Counted from the first letter of the stretch, positions 22,191 to 35,461 are shown. The stretch is 64,000 nucleotides of DNA from Hyphodiscus hymeniophilus (GCA_016508695.1 VNKQ01000012.1:620001-684000), one strand, 5' to 3'. Notes: a model not told the origin generated them from the letters alone. Translations and numbers: made by a program.

Positions 22191-23235
22191 CTTGAATGAT
22201 TGCTGGTCAATTGCCTATTTCGATTGGAGTCGTGGAACTCTTGTCGCAATGCACCTTATCAACAAGGAATCCGATATGGACGAACGTGAATGCCCAGGCC
22301 AGGGGAATCAATTGAGATGAAATCGACGATTGAGTGGAGATTGACGAAGGAGAAGAGATTGTGGGCGAAGGAAGAATATAAAGAAAGAGCTTCAGTCACT
22401 GTCGTTTGTGCCTTGATGAGAGGCCGAGTGAGCCGCGAGCAGGGCAGTTCGGGTAGCTTTCTGGCGCGAGGCGGCGATACGTCATTGGCCGCCAGTGGGG
22501 GGAAAAGCTTCTTTCGGAATGCTGCTTAAGTCATCATCCTGCAGGAAACGAAACGAAGACATCATTGCTAAATGTCATATGAGGATCGAATGTTCTTTCG
22601 AATGGAGTATCGCACATGTAATATTCCGGAAAGAATGTTTTTGACAATTTATTTTGTCTCCAGAGGAGCAAAGTATCGTTTGGACATTCGGAATGCAAGA
22701 TGCTTAACTTATCGAGTCAAAGCAGAAAATTATGCATCATATGAGTATACAGTCTACTTTGAACACAATAAACACGATACTACTATTGTATTAGGAGTAG
22801 GTTTTCTCTTCAATGCCTTGTTGTAAGTGTAGAGGTAGGGACACGGCTTGGATACTGTACGCAGTATTAAGGCTTGATTGGTCTGACAGATGGTGGCTTT
22901 CTACTGAGGCTTCCTCTCACAACTTCGGTCAAGGAATTTATGTGAGCCGGTATCCGCACAGCGTAACGATAGTAAACCCTTACTGCTCAACAGCGAAATG
23001 GAGAGAGCGAGGACTCCCTATGAATCCCCTTTCCACACTTTATCAAGTCTAAGGAGCAATTTGGTATCATGCTATAAGCATTGAACACTTGGGCAGCAGT
23101 ACGAGGTATGAGCAAATGTGTAAGGCATTTTGTACTACTATATTTAGGATACTGTAAATGCATCATATGCTTTGTTTCGCGATCACAGATGGTCCCGGTC
23201 ACGTCATTCGACCTCCCATCTCAGCAGAACTTTAT
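22191..23235. other. intergenic
   Basis: The 5' flank of the phosphate carrier gene and 3' flank of the sugar transporter gene. The 22,570-23,150 part is moderately AT-rich with scattered short open frames on the plus strand. No domain, RNA gene or repeat is recognised. Confidence 0.5.
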
Positions 23236-25129
23236 CTACTCATCATCCTGCACATCGACGACCGTCTCTTTCCACTTGCGAGCTGGGACACGACGTTTGA
23301 ACAGAATGTCAATCTCCCGATAGGAACGACCCTTCATCTCAGGCAAGAAGAAGTATGCCGTGACCAAGCAAGCCAGACCGGTGCCACCCCAAACGTAGCC
23401 ACACTTGCCGCCAAGGTTTCCACCCTGCATTTCATTAGCAACTGTGACTGCAAGACTCGGAGGGAGGAAATTCTTACCGTGGGGTTAAGCATATAACTTC
23501 CAAGGAAAATGCATGGGATTTCAATGATGTAGTACGAAGCACGTCCCATTCCAGTCGTGAGAGGCCTGAGGCGGATGGCTGAGGTTTCTCCAATAATAAC
23601 CCACGAGGCGGGCGCAGGTCCCAACGTGAAGAGGACGGAGATGATAAGGCCCAAAGACGCCTGCGCCAGAGAGGCCGCGTTCGATTTACCGACAGAGGCT
23701 GCAACACCAAGAGCGACCAGTAGGACGACGTTAAAGCCCGAGCCCCACAGGTAGATAGTACGTCGACCCAGGTATGTGGTGAGGATCCAAGAAAGCATAA
23801 CGAAGATCATCTGTAGAGCCGAGGTGATAAGACCTAAGGCGAAGGCAGTGTTCACGGATACGCCGGCCTCTATTCTTGAATCAGCATATACACTCGACTA
23901 ACCCAGTACTGATGACAACTTACGCTCGAAGAAGTAGACGGCCTGATTAGCGATCAGGTTACCTGTGAGATTTTGCGCCAAGTATACACCGCACACAATG
24001 CAGGTACGGTAGAGGTCGGTGCCTTTGAACAGTTCCAAGTGGTTGGGCTCCTTGGTGGATGCCTCAAGCTCAACGACACGACGCATCATGGCAACAGTCT
24101 CACTAGGATTCAGCCTCGACTTGCGTCCAAGGCGCACGACCGAATGTGCTGCTTCATCGAGACGTCCCTTTCGAACCAGCCACCAGGGCGACTCGGGTGC
24201 ACAAAAGATGAGGATAGCGAGTGGGGTAGGAAACAACCACTGAAGCGCAATTGGAATCCTAGTTTCTCTGCGTCAGCGAAGGATTGGCTTGTACTGCGAA
24301 TGTGTACTTACTTGTAGGCGCTTGCATCAAGCCTACCATTATAACAGTAGGTGACGGCACCAACGATGATACTGCCAATAGCCCAGAACATCTGCAACAT
24401 CTGGGTCGCAGGGGCTCGCAGCTTGATGGGTACGATCTCACTGCAGTATGCCGGCGCGTTGGCAATAAAGATGCCCCATGGCAAGCCCTCAAGAAGCTGG
24501 GCCACGAAAATAACTGGAAGCGATTCGGCAAAGTAAAAGGCAAAGATGAAAACATTCAAGAGCATTAGGCCAGTCAAGGTCGCGTAACGATATCCGATGC
24601 GGCTGGTAAGGGGTCCAGCGATGAAGACGCCGATCAGAGCACCGAGCTGCCCAGACACTTGAAGCGCAGATTGCCATTTGGTTGCTATGACATTTTTTTG
24701 GAGTGCTTCATCCCATACACCCCATTTATTGGCGAAAGCTGGTAGGGCGACGAAATTTCCGATGAGGAAGACATCGTAGGACTCCATAATCTGAAGATGG
24801 GGTCAGCTGCGATTTCTTCTTCAAGAAAACAGAAGTGGAAGTGGGTAAAGGTTAACAGAGAGAAAAGGGGGGGAGGGGATAGAGGAAAAGCAGCTTACAA
24901 TAGTGAAGGACATGACAAAGGCCCAAAACGACGCCATAGGGTAGGCTCGAACGGCCTCTAGTACGCCCATATTATGCTCCGTGTTCTCTGCCTCGATCGC
25001 ATCCGCCTTGTAATCGGCAACATGTGCCTTTTCATCAAGATTGTAAGCATGTTCCACTTGGGAGAAGCCCCCCTCGACCTCGACCTCTGGGGCGCCGCCC
25101 TGATATTTAGAATCGACAGCGGTACTCAT
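23236..25129 (-). CDS. MFS sugar transporter, MAL-type (alpha-glucoside permease-like)
   Basis: A 12-TM proton-coupled sugar importer of the MFS sugar-porter family. Five exons, 25129-24899, 24790-24312, 24258-23924, 23869-23478 and 23424-23236, give 541 residues; the four introns are 108, 53, 54 and 53 bp. Visible motifs are ESYDVFLIGNF in TM1, GYRYATLTGLM after TM2 (motif A position), LLEGLPWGIF, PESPWWLVRKGR after TM6 and GRRTIYLWG after TM8. The C-terminal PEMKGRSYREIDILFKR is the family PETKG..EID-type signature. PESPWW and LEGLPWG are typical of maltose/alpha-glucoside permeases of the MAL61 group; the exact sugar is inferred. The ATG at 25129 is preferred over an upstream alternative start in the same frame. 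Confidence 0.9.
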
Positions 25130-28100
25130 ATTGGCTGGTGTTTGCCTAGATGAATAAGGTGTTGTATGATAGGAGAGGCAGGACAAGGACAGAAGAACAA
25201 GAAATGCTAGTAAAGGGGAAGATTGCAACCTTATATGTCCTTCGTACTGTCATACCTTCCAATCTGGAGAGATCCACCTCATGGGGTCTGGGGTATAAAA
25301 GGTGCGGGGTAGGAATGGCCGAGTTGGTGGAGTGCACAGCGGGTTAGATGACACCGAGCCAGGCGCAACTAAGCTTGATCGACGTGCGCATGAAGGGAAC
25401 AAACATATGGAAACCTAGAAGAACTTGGCACAACACTCAACTATACCTATTCATGTCCAGAGAGAGCACAAATAAGTCAAAGTACGCATGTCAAGGTACA
25501 CCAGCTCACAAGTTCCTCACCGAAGCTGTACATGAGAGAGTACCTGCTCTAGTACAAGTATCAACCGCAGAGATTAAGCGAACCTGGAAGGCTCGATTTA
25601 GATCACGTGTATAGGGTAGTAGCAGAGGCGAATCAGTCAAGCGAGACTAGTACGAACGCAGCCAATTTTCCGGGAAATCGTCCTACTTCGGGACTACCAC
25701 GGGGCAATTGACGCATTATTGGAACAATACCTGCCGAAGCCGAGTCGCCTTTGCTATGGCTCTGATGAAGCACGAGTTTCTTGCCTTCGTATTGCTACCC
25801 AATCATTAAGGAAGTAATCAGATGAATAGTCATCCCAGTGAAGCGAGGTTGGGAGCAACTCCACTTGAAGAGCGCTGGTCTCAAAAGCAGGAACGATTGA
25901 AGATCTGTGTGCAACCCGACTACTTCTTGCCTCTAGCCCAGGAATTAATAAGAAGGGCCCTGTGTTATTGTTTAGTCAACTAATTAAGCGACACAAGTAT
26001 TGACGAGGCCTGACGTATTCTATGAATGCTCTGGGTTAAAATCTTCTAAAAATCCTGCGACTGAGAAAGTAAGAGAAAGTGAACAGAAATTTTTGCACGA
26101 AGTTACTGCGTTATGTTAAGGTACCAAAATCTCCTTCCCAAACCCTTGCGATACTTATTCGTATCGATGTGGCCTCTTTACATGCTAGAGTTTCAAGAAG
26201 CGTGAAGACAAAAAGCCACCATAGTTGTTCTCAAGACCCCGAGAGGAATCAACAAAGGGTAAGAGCTGCTCCTGGTTCTGGATTTGCGCCGCATCGTAGT
26301 AGTGTTCTTAGAGGTCAGGGGTGGTGTTGACTCTATAGACTCGAAAACACTTTCAGCCACTGAAGTGGGCGAAGCTTGGTGCTGCTTGTATCTTCTGAGG
26401 GGCTTTAAAGGTAGCCACACATTGATGTCGATACGAGGCAGAAGTTCGTCGCTAATCCAATGGGTCATACGCTGGATATCAAATTGATTGATGATGGTAA
26501 ACATGGCAATCCATCACCGCGAGCTACTCAGCTACATTCCTGAGTACACCGTGGGGAAGCTCTCTGATAATCGACACATGCAGAGTCAAGGAACGGTTTC
26601 TTAGTACGTTAGTATGCATGGAACACAAAGCTTGCCATGGGCGAGACGACGATCTTTCTTAAACCCCAGCAAGTTCAATATCATAGCGTCGGTAAGCCGC
26701 CGAAAAGTTGGAGAAATTGGGTGCGGTGTGGATTCCTTCGACCATTTTGAACATGACTCGTCCTATGGCAATCTCCGTCCTGTAAATCTGCGAGACAGGA
26801 AAATGCTGAGGAAAAGCCTCGGATACTCCCGTTTTTCTTCTTAATAACCAAACAGCTTATTTCCCGAAAGCCACAGTTCTGACAGCGTCCCCGCACTGCA
26901 GGGACTTTGACGGCTTGTAATTGGTGCGCTTCTACCTTATCTAATCCCCACAAAGACTTCACCAGCGACGTTTTAGGTTTCCAGAGTTGCGTGTAATACG
27001 TGGAATAATATATGCAATCATTGACTCGTCACTCGATGCCGGGCCGCTAGAAGCACTGAATGTAACGTCTACTCCCTTTTTCGTTATATCTCCGCCGCTC
27101 CGTCTGCGCCACGGATGAACTCAAGGCTACGACTTGACAAGTTCTATATTCAAGTATCAAGCCCCTGCTACACGTAATCAATAATTGGACAAAAGGGGCC
27201 GGACTCAGATAATCAAAATGTTGGACATTTGTCAACTAATACAAGTTCTGTTTCTCAGCCTAAAAGAGCTGTGTCTCTCTCTTATTTTCATTCTTAGGCT
27301 ACAAACGACAAAACAACATTACCTTATTAACAGTATGAAAGAACTTAAATAGTGTGTCTTTTTATTGTTATTATAGCTACAGATAAACTAAACTAATTGT
27401 AAGGCCAAAGATCATTTATTGAGTTATGTAATTAAAAAGGACCAAATGTTCCATTGACATCAATAGTAAAACTCCTCGATCTAATATTCACTCACCAAAA
27501 TACCGAAAAGCAATCATGAGGCTGGAGCCTCCAACTACAGGTTTACACATGCCCGCTATCCGATTTCCGGCCCGAAGATTGTATGATTTGAATTCAAAGA
27601 TTACAATGCCCTACCGCTTGCAATTTAGAACCGCACGAATGGAGTACCATGAAAGGAGTCATTAGCCCCCCTCCCAGCAAACCTTGGACGTCCAGTAAGG
27701 GGGAACACAACTTCAACAGAAAAACCTTTTCTGAAGCTCAGACTTCCTCCTACGATAACACTTAATATGCTTCTCAAATGGTATTCCTAAACAATGTACA
27801 GCATGTTGAGATATCTTCAAGGGCGATTGAGACAGTAGTCCCATGGCCGACGAAGCATATGGGGAAGGGAGGAGACCCAAAAGCAGACGATCAACCACCA
27901 TGCATGACGCTCTGCCCTGATTAGAATCTCGAAGGCGAACTTTCATTACTTGCCCTGTACTGCTTCCATGGGCAATATCGACAGTACATGGGATTCGAGT
28001 GAGTGGCGATTTCAGATATTGTCACGTCGAGCTGTGCTCCCTGACGAGATAGATAGGAAACAGGTATGAGGATGATCTTACCCGGTGTATTTACCATGAT

Positions 28101-31100
28101 TTAGGTATAAGCTTGGAATCGGGAGCTAGATCTCAGGTAACGAACAATTGCGTCTTTCAACAAAGCTGGGAAGACTAGATTGAAATCATACAGAAACATT
28201 ACGATACTGAGTTTCATTTGGATGGAACCAGATCGCCTTGAAGTTGGCAAACTGCTCAACGCTAGTTTGATGAGAAGTGAGGTCGGAGTGTAGGTGAACT
28301 TTGTGAGCGCTGGCTACCATCTCGATTGCAAAATAATTTTGACACTGAACTTTAGTTATGACACTACAAGATGCTCAAGAGCTCCATAGCTCCACTCGAA
28401 TTGCTACATAAGCCCCTACGCTATCAGCTCTCACGCCCGGGAGCGAAGTGTATCGTAATCCAACGATCGATCAATATTGTGTCATAGATCCTCCCGACCA
28501 TAATTGTGGCTATCTACCCCCGAGTCGATCAAAATGTTGCAACTTTCAATTCACACTCGAAGGACACTCGAAAGCAGATTCAAAAAACATGACCAGCGAC
28601 GCATCGAACTCAACAGCCACGGCACAGTTTCGGAAAAGACCTTCGGAATAACGAAATGTCGAATGCGCCATTGCTCTCCCGTGTTGTGGTCCAAAATGCT
28701 TCCTTCGTATGCTCGCGAATGCTGCACTTCTGCGCTCCTCAAGTTATGCGAACGGCCAGAACTCTATGCCAGTAAAACCTGGCTCTTTGTTCTCAAAAGT
28801 CCCAACTGTAGACAATGGAATGGCGAATGAGCCCGAGGCATCGATCCATACGTCACACCCACCCAGTCCTAGAATTCTCTCGGGTTCCCTGCTTTCACTT
28901 CGAAGCCACGATGCTGTAGAAGGATTGAGCTCGGACATCGATAGGGTTGATTTGCGTTAATGCGTGAAAGCGAAATGAGGTGTGTCTGGGGATATTGTGA
29001 ACCAGAAGAAGTACAGCTAAATAAGAGCGAGGGTGAAGTCCGACATTCTCTTCGGCAGTGAAGCAGGATCTATTTTCTCGATGTGCGAATACAGGGCGTC
29101 ATCCGCATAGAGTGGGATGATTGTGAGAGCGTTGATAGGCTCGGTGAGGCGACTGAAAGGCATGAATATCTTAGCTACAATTGCGTAAACTTTAAAGGAG
29201 ACCTGGGATGGTCTTGGGACTGTGAAGAGCCTTGGCGGGAGTTGGAAGGCTATGGTGGGGAGATTGTGTCGGTGCGATTATTTTGAAATACGTTTTCTCA
29301 CAAATGCTTTATGGTAAGCAAGCGCTCGATATCGAATATCGAATTGCATGCCTTGTATTGCCTTGCATTTCGTTACCACTTCTGGTGTTCAGATGCCTGG
29401 AGCTTGTCCCCTTCTCCACCTGCCTACAGCGCCGCAACTAACTAGCGATTAATCGTGAAATTAAAAGGAAAATCCAAAAGTTCGCGAAACCACCAACGCT
29501 CGATTTGCCCCTTCAATTATTGCGCAACGACAACATATCTACAATTATTAGTTGCGGCGCTGTAGGTACAGTACCGGCAGAGCTCCGTGCGACAGAACCG
29601 AGCGTGCTAATAGAGATATGCCCCAAAACATCACGGTCGGGCTCTACAGTAGAGGGGATAGGGACGTAGGCGCAACCTGGAAGTACTCGAGAAACGATGG
29701 CGCATCACATTGGGGGCGAAGGACGAAGGACGAAGAACGAAGGAGGCTCAATGGCCCATCTTGCAGTCCAAGGACGCGACTCAGGAAAAGCACTCAGGGA
29801 TTTCCTCGTGACTCGCCGTCCAATTGAAATCGTGTCTTCTCTCACCATTCGTTCAATGGCGCTGACGGGAACAGGTTCGTGCCGCACAATACGGGTACAG
29901 TAAGCCGGCCAAATTTCGTTCCCTAGCAGGCTTGCCTTATAAGTAGGCGGGCGCGCCCTACTTTTTATTAACTACAAGTTTGTTTGTTTCTTAATGTACA
30001 TCCCGCGAAAGATATTCAGCTCAGCTCCTCATACTTAGTGCTTATACAGTAAGTAGGTCGTACTCGTAGGTATTTGATGCTGTCGCGTTGTCGCGGGACA
30101 GTAGGAATGCTCCCGAGTGGGCGCGTATGATCTTCAACGGTCCGCGAAACCGCCGTCTGCATACTCGGTCATCGCACGGCACTTGAAACGTCCGAGATAC
30201 ACAAAGGGCCTATACTCAAGTACAAATTGGCTGTCCTTCATGCGCGTTTCCTTCTCATCCTCGTACCCACCGCGTTGTGTTTTGTATCACATGGTCGCAC
30301 AATTCGAGCATTCTCTCTCTACCTTGGCGAGTCCATTTCCATGCGGTGCATTGCTTCTAGACTCAGCTGTCCAGGAGACTGTATCTCACGATAACAAGGG
30401 CTTTCTTCCTCGGCTCAAGAGGAAGGAATGGGTGTCAGAAAGTCCGAGCCCACCATATCCCTTGGCCCAGGGACTCCCTGAGAAGAAACAACAGTCGAGT
30501 GGTACTTTCAAGCGTTATCTTCTCTTAGCACTGGGCAAGCACTTTGCCTCGGTGATAATGCGCGAGAATAATTCAAAAAAGCGCCCGATTAAGAAGGTGA
30601 TACACTCCCCCGAGTAAGCATTAAGGCAATAAGGCCTTGGCGCAGATATTTTCTGAGTGGGGCAGATGGTTTCTCCGTGTTCTAGAATCTGCTTCATTCG
30701 CAGTCCATTGTACTTGCGAATAATGCCAATATAAGGCGTGCGGTGATAGGTCCCACCAGGTCTTAATTGAGAAGGTATTGCCAACAACCAGCGTGGTGTA
30801 GCATGGGGATGTATCTTCGTTGTTTCCAGAAGTCTTGGACTCTTTTCCCACCTTCCTAATATATCTCAATACCCGGGGCCAGACATGTGTAGTTTGCAGA
30901 TCCGTACAGTGACGGGACTCCGGGGTTGAGATAGTGGAGTGGCAATGGATCGTGTGCGATAAGCAACAGTTCACACCATCGTTGATTGCAACAGGAAAGG
31001 CACGATAAATGTACCAGTTGTATAAATATATGTTCGAGCAACGACGACGCAACGAACTCGTACCACGTGCATAGCTCCTCTTTCTCCCGGACGACTGCCA

Positions 31101-31119
31101 CTGCAATCGCGTCTGCAAG
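25130..31119. other. gene-poor region, ~6 kb
   Basis: I see no supportable gene in six kilobases. Short open frames at 26193-26504, 26614-26962, 27713-27946 and 28448-28960 have no domain and do not join through plausible introns. The 27,240-27,480 part is distinctly AT-rich. A MITE-like inverted repeat sits at 29423-29566. The stretch 29930-30060 has an imperfect GC palindrome (GGCGGGCGCGCCC) beside AT-rich DNA. The 30515-31487 minus-strand frames are antisense to the OPT gene and its leader. Confidence 0.5.
29423..29566. repeat. MITE-like element with 19-bp perfect terminal inverted repeats
   Basis: CCTACAGCGCCGCAACTAA at 29423-29441 is the exact reverse complement of 29548-29566, enclosing a 106-bp non-coding core for a 144-bp unit. 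GC-rich arms around an AT-richer core and the small size fit a miniature inverted-repeat transposable element. The flanks (CACCTG on the left, TACAGT on the right) show no clear target-site duplication. No transposase for it is seen. Confidence 0.8.
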
Positions 31120-33889
31120 ATGCCAGCCCCCAATGCCGACACGATCGTCCTTGGAGGGGTCAACTCCATGGTGGGCAATGTCACCGAGCTCCCGAGCCAC
31201 CAGGAAATCAACGAGAAGATCAGCTTCAGCCACGCACATCGCGACGACGACCACAACGCAGAGGTTAATAAGGAAGGTGTTAAGGCTTTGGATTCCGAGA
31301 TCACAGCCATTCCTCCCTTTGAAGACGGCAGCGAGCCTGACAAGGATAGCGACAATGATAACGCTATCATCATCACAGGTGCTGATGCGGCCTTGCATCT
31401 TCTACCGCTCCGCGACGATGGCGACTCTGCTTTGACATTCCGTAGCATGTTCTTGGCCACTGGACTTTCTGGTTTCCAGGCTGTCATGAACCAGATCTAT
31501 CAGTTCAAGCCAACGCTTGTCACCATCCAGGTAAATCCACTCCACCCTTCACCGAAGTCGGTTCTGCATTAGTGTTCCAGACCTTCTCAAAATACTGTGC
31601 TAATGAGATGTTCAAAGGGCACTTTCATCGTCCTCATTGCCTACTTCGTGGGCAAGGCCTGGGCCAACTTTCTTCCTCGCGGTGATCGATTTGAGGCCAG
31701 ATGGAGAGCAAAAGGTGGGCAGGGCAAACCTCCACGATGGATTAGGATCATATCATTTTTCAATCATGGGCCTTGGAGTCTCAAGGAGCACGCGATTTGC
31801 TCCATCACTGCCACCGCTGCCTCCAATGCTGCAACTACCTCGACTGTCTTTGCCGCCCAAGACCTCTTTTATGGTCTGTCATTGAGCGGCACCACTGTCA
31901 TCTTGGCTATTATATCAATCGGACTGTTCGGTTACGGTCTAGCTGGTATGCTGCGTCCCATTGCCGTTTGGCACGTCGATGCAGTCTACTGGAGTACTCT
32001 TCCAACAGTGAAGACTCTGCAGGGGCTCCACTGGCAAGACCTGAAAAACTCTAAGCCCCTGCGATACTTTTGGTACGCCTATGGATCTATGTTCGCCTAC
32101 GAGTGGTTCCCTGCCTACATCTTTCCGTTCCTCAACTCTATCTCTGTCCCCTGCCTGGCGTCAATGCACGCCACTGGTGACAAAGCAGCTGTACTCATAA
32201 ATCTCTTCGGCGGTTCCATCAACAACGAGGGTTTAGGTCTCTTCAACTTCTCTTTCGACTGGCAATATGTAAGACTGTCTTTGCTTTACAGCAACGAATC
32301 CTGACTGACACTCTACAGATCACTTCCTTCAATACTTCGCTTCCTCTGAAGCTGCAATGGAACGCGGCCGCGGGATACCTTGTCTGCTATGCTGCCATGC
32401 TGGGCATCTTTTACTCCAACGCATGGGGCGCAAAGTCGCTTCCTTTCATGTCGACGCGACTGCTGGCAGAAAATGGTACCAAATACCCCATTGATTCTGT
32501 CTTTGTTGGTGGTGTGCTCGACGAGTCCGCTTTGGCAACCTACGGCATCCCCAAACTCAGTGGTAGTTTTGCATACTCAATGTTCATGGCAAATGCTGCT
32601 GTAAGTACTGAAGAAAACAAATTACTTATCCTACCACCCACTGACAATTATCCAGATCGGTGCCCTGATTGCCCACTGCATTCTGTTTTGGGGCGGAGAC
32701 GTCAAAAGGGCTTACCTGGCTGCAAAAGCTGGCCGTTTCGACGACCGTCATCATGACCACATGCAAAAGAACTACAAAGAGACACCATGGTGGTGGTACG
32801 CGCTTGTGCTTGTCTTCAGTTTCGTTCTCGGTCTAGTTGTCGTCCTCAAGGAGAGCATTACTCTACCAGCTTGGGCGTATATTGTCTCACTGATTACAGG
32901 CATCATTATTGCTCCTTTCGTGAGTATTTCTGAACGTGAATCCCCTTGGTCGAGTTATCTAACGCTGCTATAGAGTACCCTTCTTTATGCTCGGTACGGA
33001 AATGGTATCGCGACAAACAACTTATCAAAGATGTTGGCGGGTCTCATGCTTCCTGGCCGCCCCGTTGGTAACATGTACTTTGCCGCCTGGTCGCACAATG
33101 TCATTGCAAACTGTGTCAACCTATGTAACGACTTGAAGATGGGAGAATATCGTAAGTGCCATACCAGATCCCCCATGTCAAGCTGATTGCTTACGCATCG
33201 CAACAGTCAAGATCCCTCCCCGCGTCATGTTCATTACCCAGATTTATGGCACGGTCTTTGGTGGTTTTATCAACTATGCCGTCATGATCTCCATTGTCAA
33301 CAGCAATCGTGCCCTCCTGGTTAATGGCAACGGTGATTCTTCCTGGAGTGGTGCTACTATTCAATCATACAACACCAACGCAACTTCTTGGGCATTAGCC
33401 AAATACCTCTACAAGACTGGTGCTGAATACGCCATGGTTCCCATCGGTTTGGCTATTGGTGCAGGCGTTGTTGCGGTCCACCGTGCCGTTGTATACGTAA
33501 GTGATCCTTGTATCTCACTCTTTCAATCCCCCTCCTGACCCCGTGTCTTGTAGTTCATCCCCAGGATCAAGGGTTTCGCACTCGACGAGATCAACTTCCC
33601 CCAATTCATTCAGTACGCTGGATATATCCCATACAACGCGTCTCAGACCTGCGTCATCTTCAGCCAGGTCGCTGCTGGTTTCTTCCAGCAATTCTACCTC
33701 CGTAACTACAAGCCACGCATCTTCAGGGACTACGCCTACTTGGTCACTGGTGCTTGGGATGGCGCCAGTCTGTCGGTGCTCTTCATCCTGTCTTTTGCAG
33801 TCTTCGGTGCCGGTGGTCCATCCAAGCCTTTCCCTTCGTGGTGGGGTAATAACGTCGCTGGCAACTACGATTTCTGCCCTGTGGAGTAG
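31120..33889 (+). CDS. OPT-family oligopeptide transporter
   Basis: A plasma-membrane oligopeptide transporter of the OPT family, which imports tetra/pentapeptides and related compounds with protons. Seven exons, 31120-31530, 31618-32268, 32319-32600, 32656-32919, 32974-33151, 33207-33496 and 33554-33889, give 803 residues, the usual size. The family signatures are both present: FNHGPWSLKEHAI (the NPGPFxxKEH motif) in exon 2 and LKIPPRVMF (KIPPR motif) at the exon 5/6 junction. The protein has an acidic N-terminal tail of ~110 residues and about 14-16 hydrophobic segments, and ends PSWWGNNVAGNYDFCPVE. All six introns are short (50-87 bp) with good donors, and most exons end in phase 0. No frame damage is seen. 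Confidence 0.93.
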
Positions 33890-34487
33890 GCACGTGATTT
33901 ATTTATGTCAACAGTTTGTCAATTAGCATATCGCGACTTGAGTAAATGGATGTGAGGATGTTTACTGGTAAATTTAATGAATAGATACAGTTCAAACCTA
34001 TATATTGACGACAAACCCTCAGCGATATTTTATCTGAATCTTCATGTCTAAACCAATGCGTGATCTAGGCCCTTTGATACGGGTAGGTTGGGCAAATTCA
34101 ATGCCTGGTGGAATGTCCCCCCCTGCTTCATCTTCAAATGAACGCACGACATCTACATACCATTTACATACACTAAGTACATTCCAATCAGGGCAGAAAG
34201 TTTCAGACTTCTCTTCCCAGTCCTCACTCACTTATCGACACCCTGCAGATCTGCGCGTACGCAAAGTTCCCGGCATATGTCCATTTCCTTACCAGTTTTG
34301 ATATTCGCAGAATATGCGGTATCAAGCTTTCGTCTAAGATTTCTAAACCCAATCTTCGTTTTCGCATCATGGCTGCGGCACATGATGAGGTCCTCTCAAT
34401 GCGGCTTTGATATCAGCACTACCCCGATCTATGTATCTACACTTGGATTTATATTTTATTCCTGGCTACACTTTGCTAAGTCACAGC
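33890..34487. other. intergenic, probably includes decayed 5' part of carboxypeptidase
   Basis: No intact gene. If the carboxypeptidase relic downstream ever had its N-terminal half here, it is no longer recognisable: no GESYG nucleophile motif is found in any frame. Confidence 0.4.
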
Positions 34488-35461
34488 GAAATGTGTTACT
34501 TTTGGTCATGGGGCCCGTCGATCTGCAGTGCGGGTATCCTATAACCAAATCAGTCTCCGACTCAGTACTGAACGCCTTCTCGATGGAGAATGGTTGCAAG
34601 GACCTCATGTATCAATGTAGAGATGCTGCTGCAGTTGGAGATCCCGAGTCCCGACTACAACGCAATATAACCGTGAACAAGGCGTGCGGCCAAGCATTCC
34701 AGTTTTGTTACGTCGACGTCCAAGCTCACTACAATATCTCTGGCGTATGGCCCCAATTACCCCATACCCGATTCTATAACAAATTATTTCTCCAGCACAG
34801 CGCTTTTAACCTGTCTCATCAGTTCTTGGATCCTTTTCCATATTACCGCCAAAGCGGATATTTCAACCAGGGCTGGGTCTAAGCTACACTAGACGTTCCT
34901 ATAAGCTTTACCGATATTGCAACTCCTGGAGCAACGCTCTACGACGAGATCGGCGATACACTCCGGGGGTATTATTACCAATCTAGAGTACATTTCTGGA
35001 AGCCATTACAAGGTTTCTCTCGCTTTTGGAGATTGTAATTATCGCTATAACTCTAAGTCCGGCCCCTTTTCGACGGCGGCAAGTTTTCAGTTGCTAATAT
35101 TTCCAAGGCTCGGAGGGGAAGCGCTCAGCTTGGTTGCAAATTGGTCGCATGCCGAGGACTTCAGGCAGAGCGGCTATGCTCCGCTCATTACCAATGCTTC
35201 ATACACAGATGCTGGTAAATATCCCACGTCCTGCTTCTGCCTACCTCACTTTATACTTTCGTCCAGAATGCTGACTCGCTTTCTACAGCTCAGGCGTTCC
35301 AACCAGAAACGGTCTCACGCATCTTCACGAGAAGCATTCTTGGCTTTGACGTTGCTACAGGCACGGAAAGAATCGAAACGACGAGAGACTGTCTGTATCA
35401 GACCAAGGGCCCATTGAGTGTGCGTAATGTTACACAAATACTTCCGTCCATGCCAGATAAA
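34488..35461 (+). pseudogene. decayed serine carboxypeptidase (S10, carboxypeptidase S1-like)
   Basis: Fragments of the C-terminal half of a secreted S10 serine carboxypeptidase in order: NGCKDLMYQCRDAA, ACGQAFQFCYVDVQ, YNISG, DPFPYYRQSGYFNQGWV, then after a frame change ATLDVPISFTDIATPGATLY, LEYISGSHYKVSLAFGDCN, RQSGYAPLITNASYTDAG, and after an intron-like gap AQAFQPETVSRIFTRSILG. The N-terminal half with the nucleophile Ser is missing. In the GDxD block the second Asp is Asn (GDCN), and the AGH block that should hold the catalytic His reads A-Q. Frames change at least twice and stops interrupt the reading, so no active enzyme can be made. Confidence 0.75.

Noticed and set aside
25310..25390. 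Possible tRNA (GGCCGAGTTGGTGGAG-like stretch)
   Set aside because: No GTTCGA-type T-loop, no pairing acceptor stem and no plausible anticodon arm.
30621..31487. Long minus-strand open frame (288 codons) over the OPT leader and first exon
   Set aside because: It is antisense to the OPT first exon, opens only from alternative starts, and encodes no recognisable domain; the OPT frame on the plus strand explains the codon structure.
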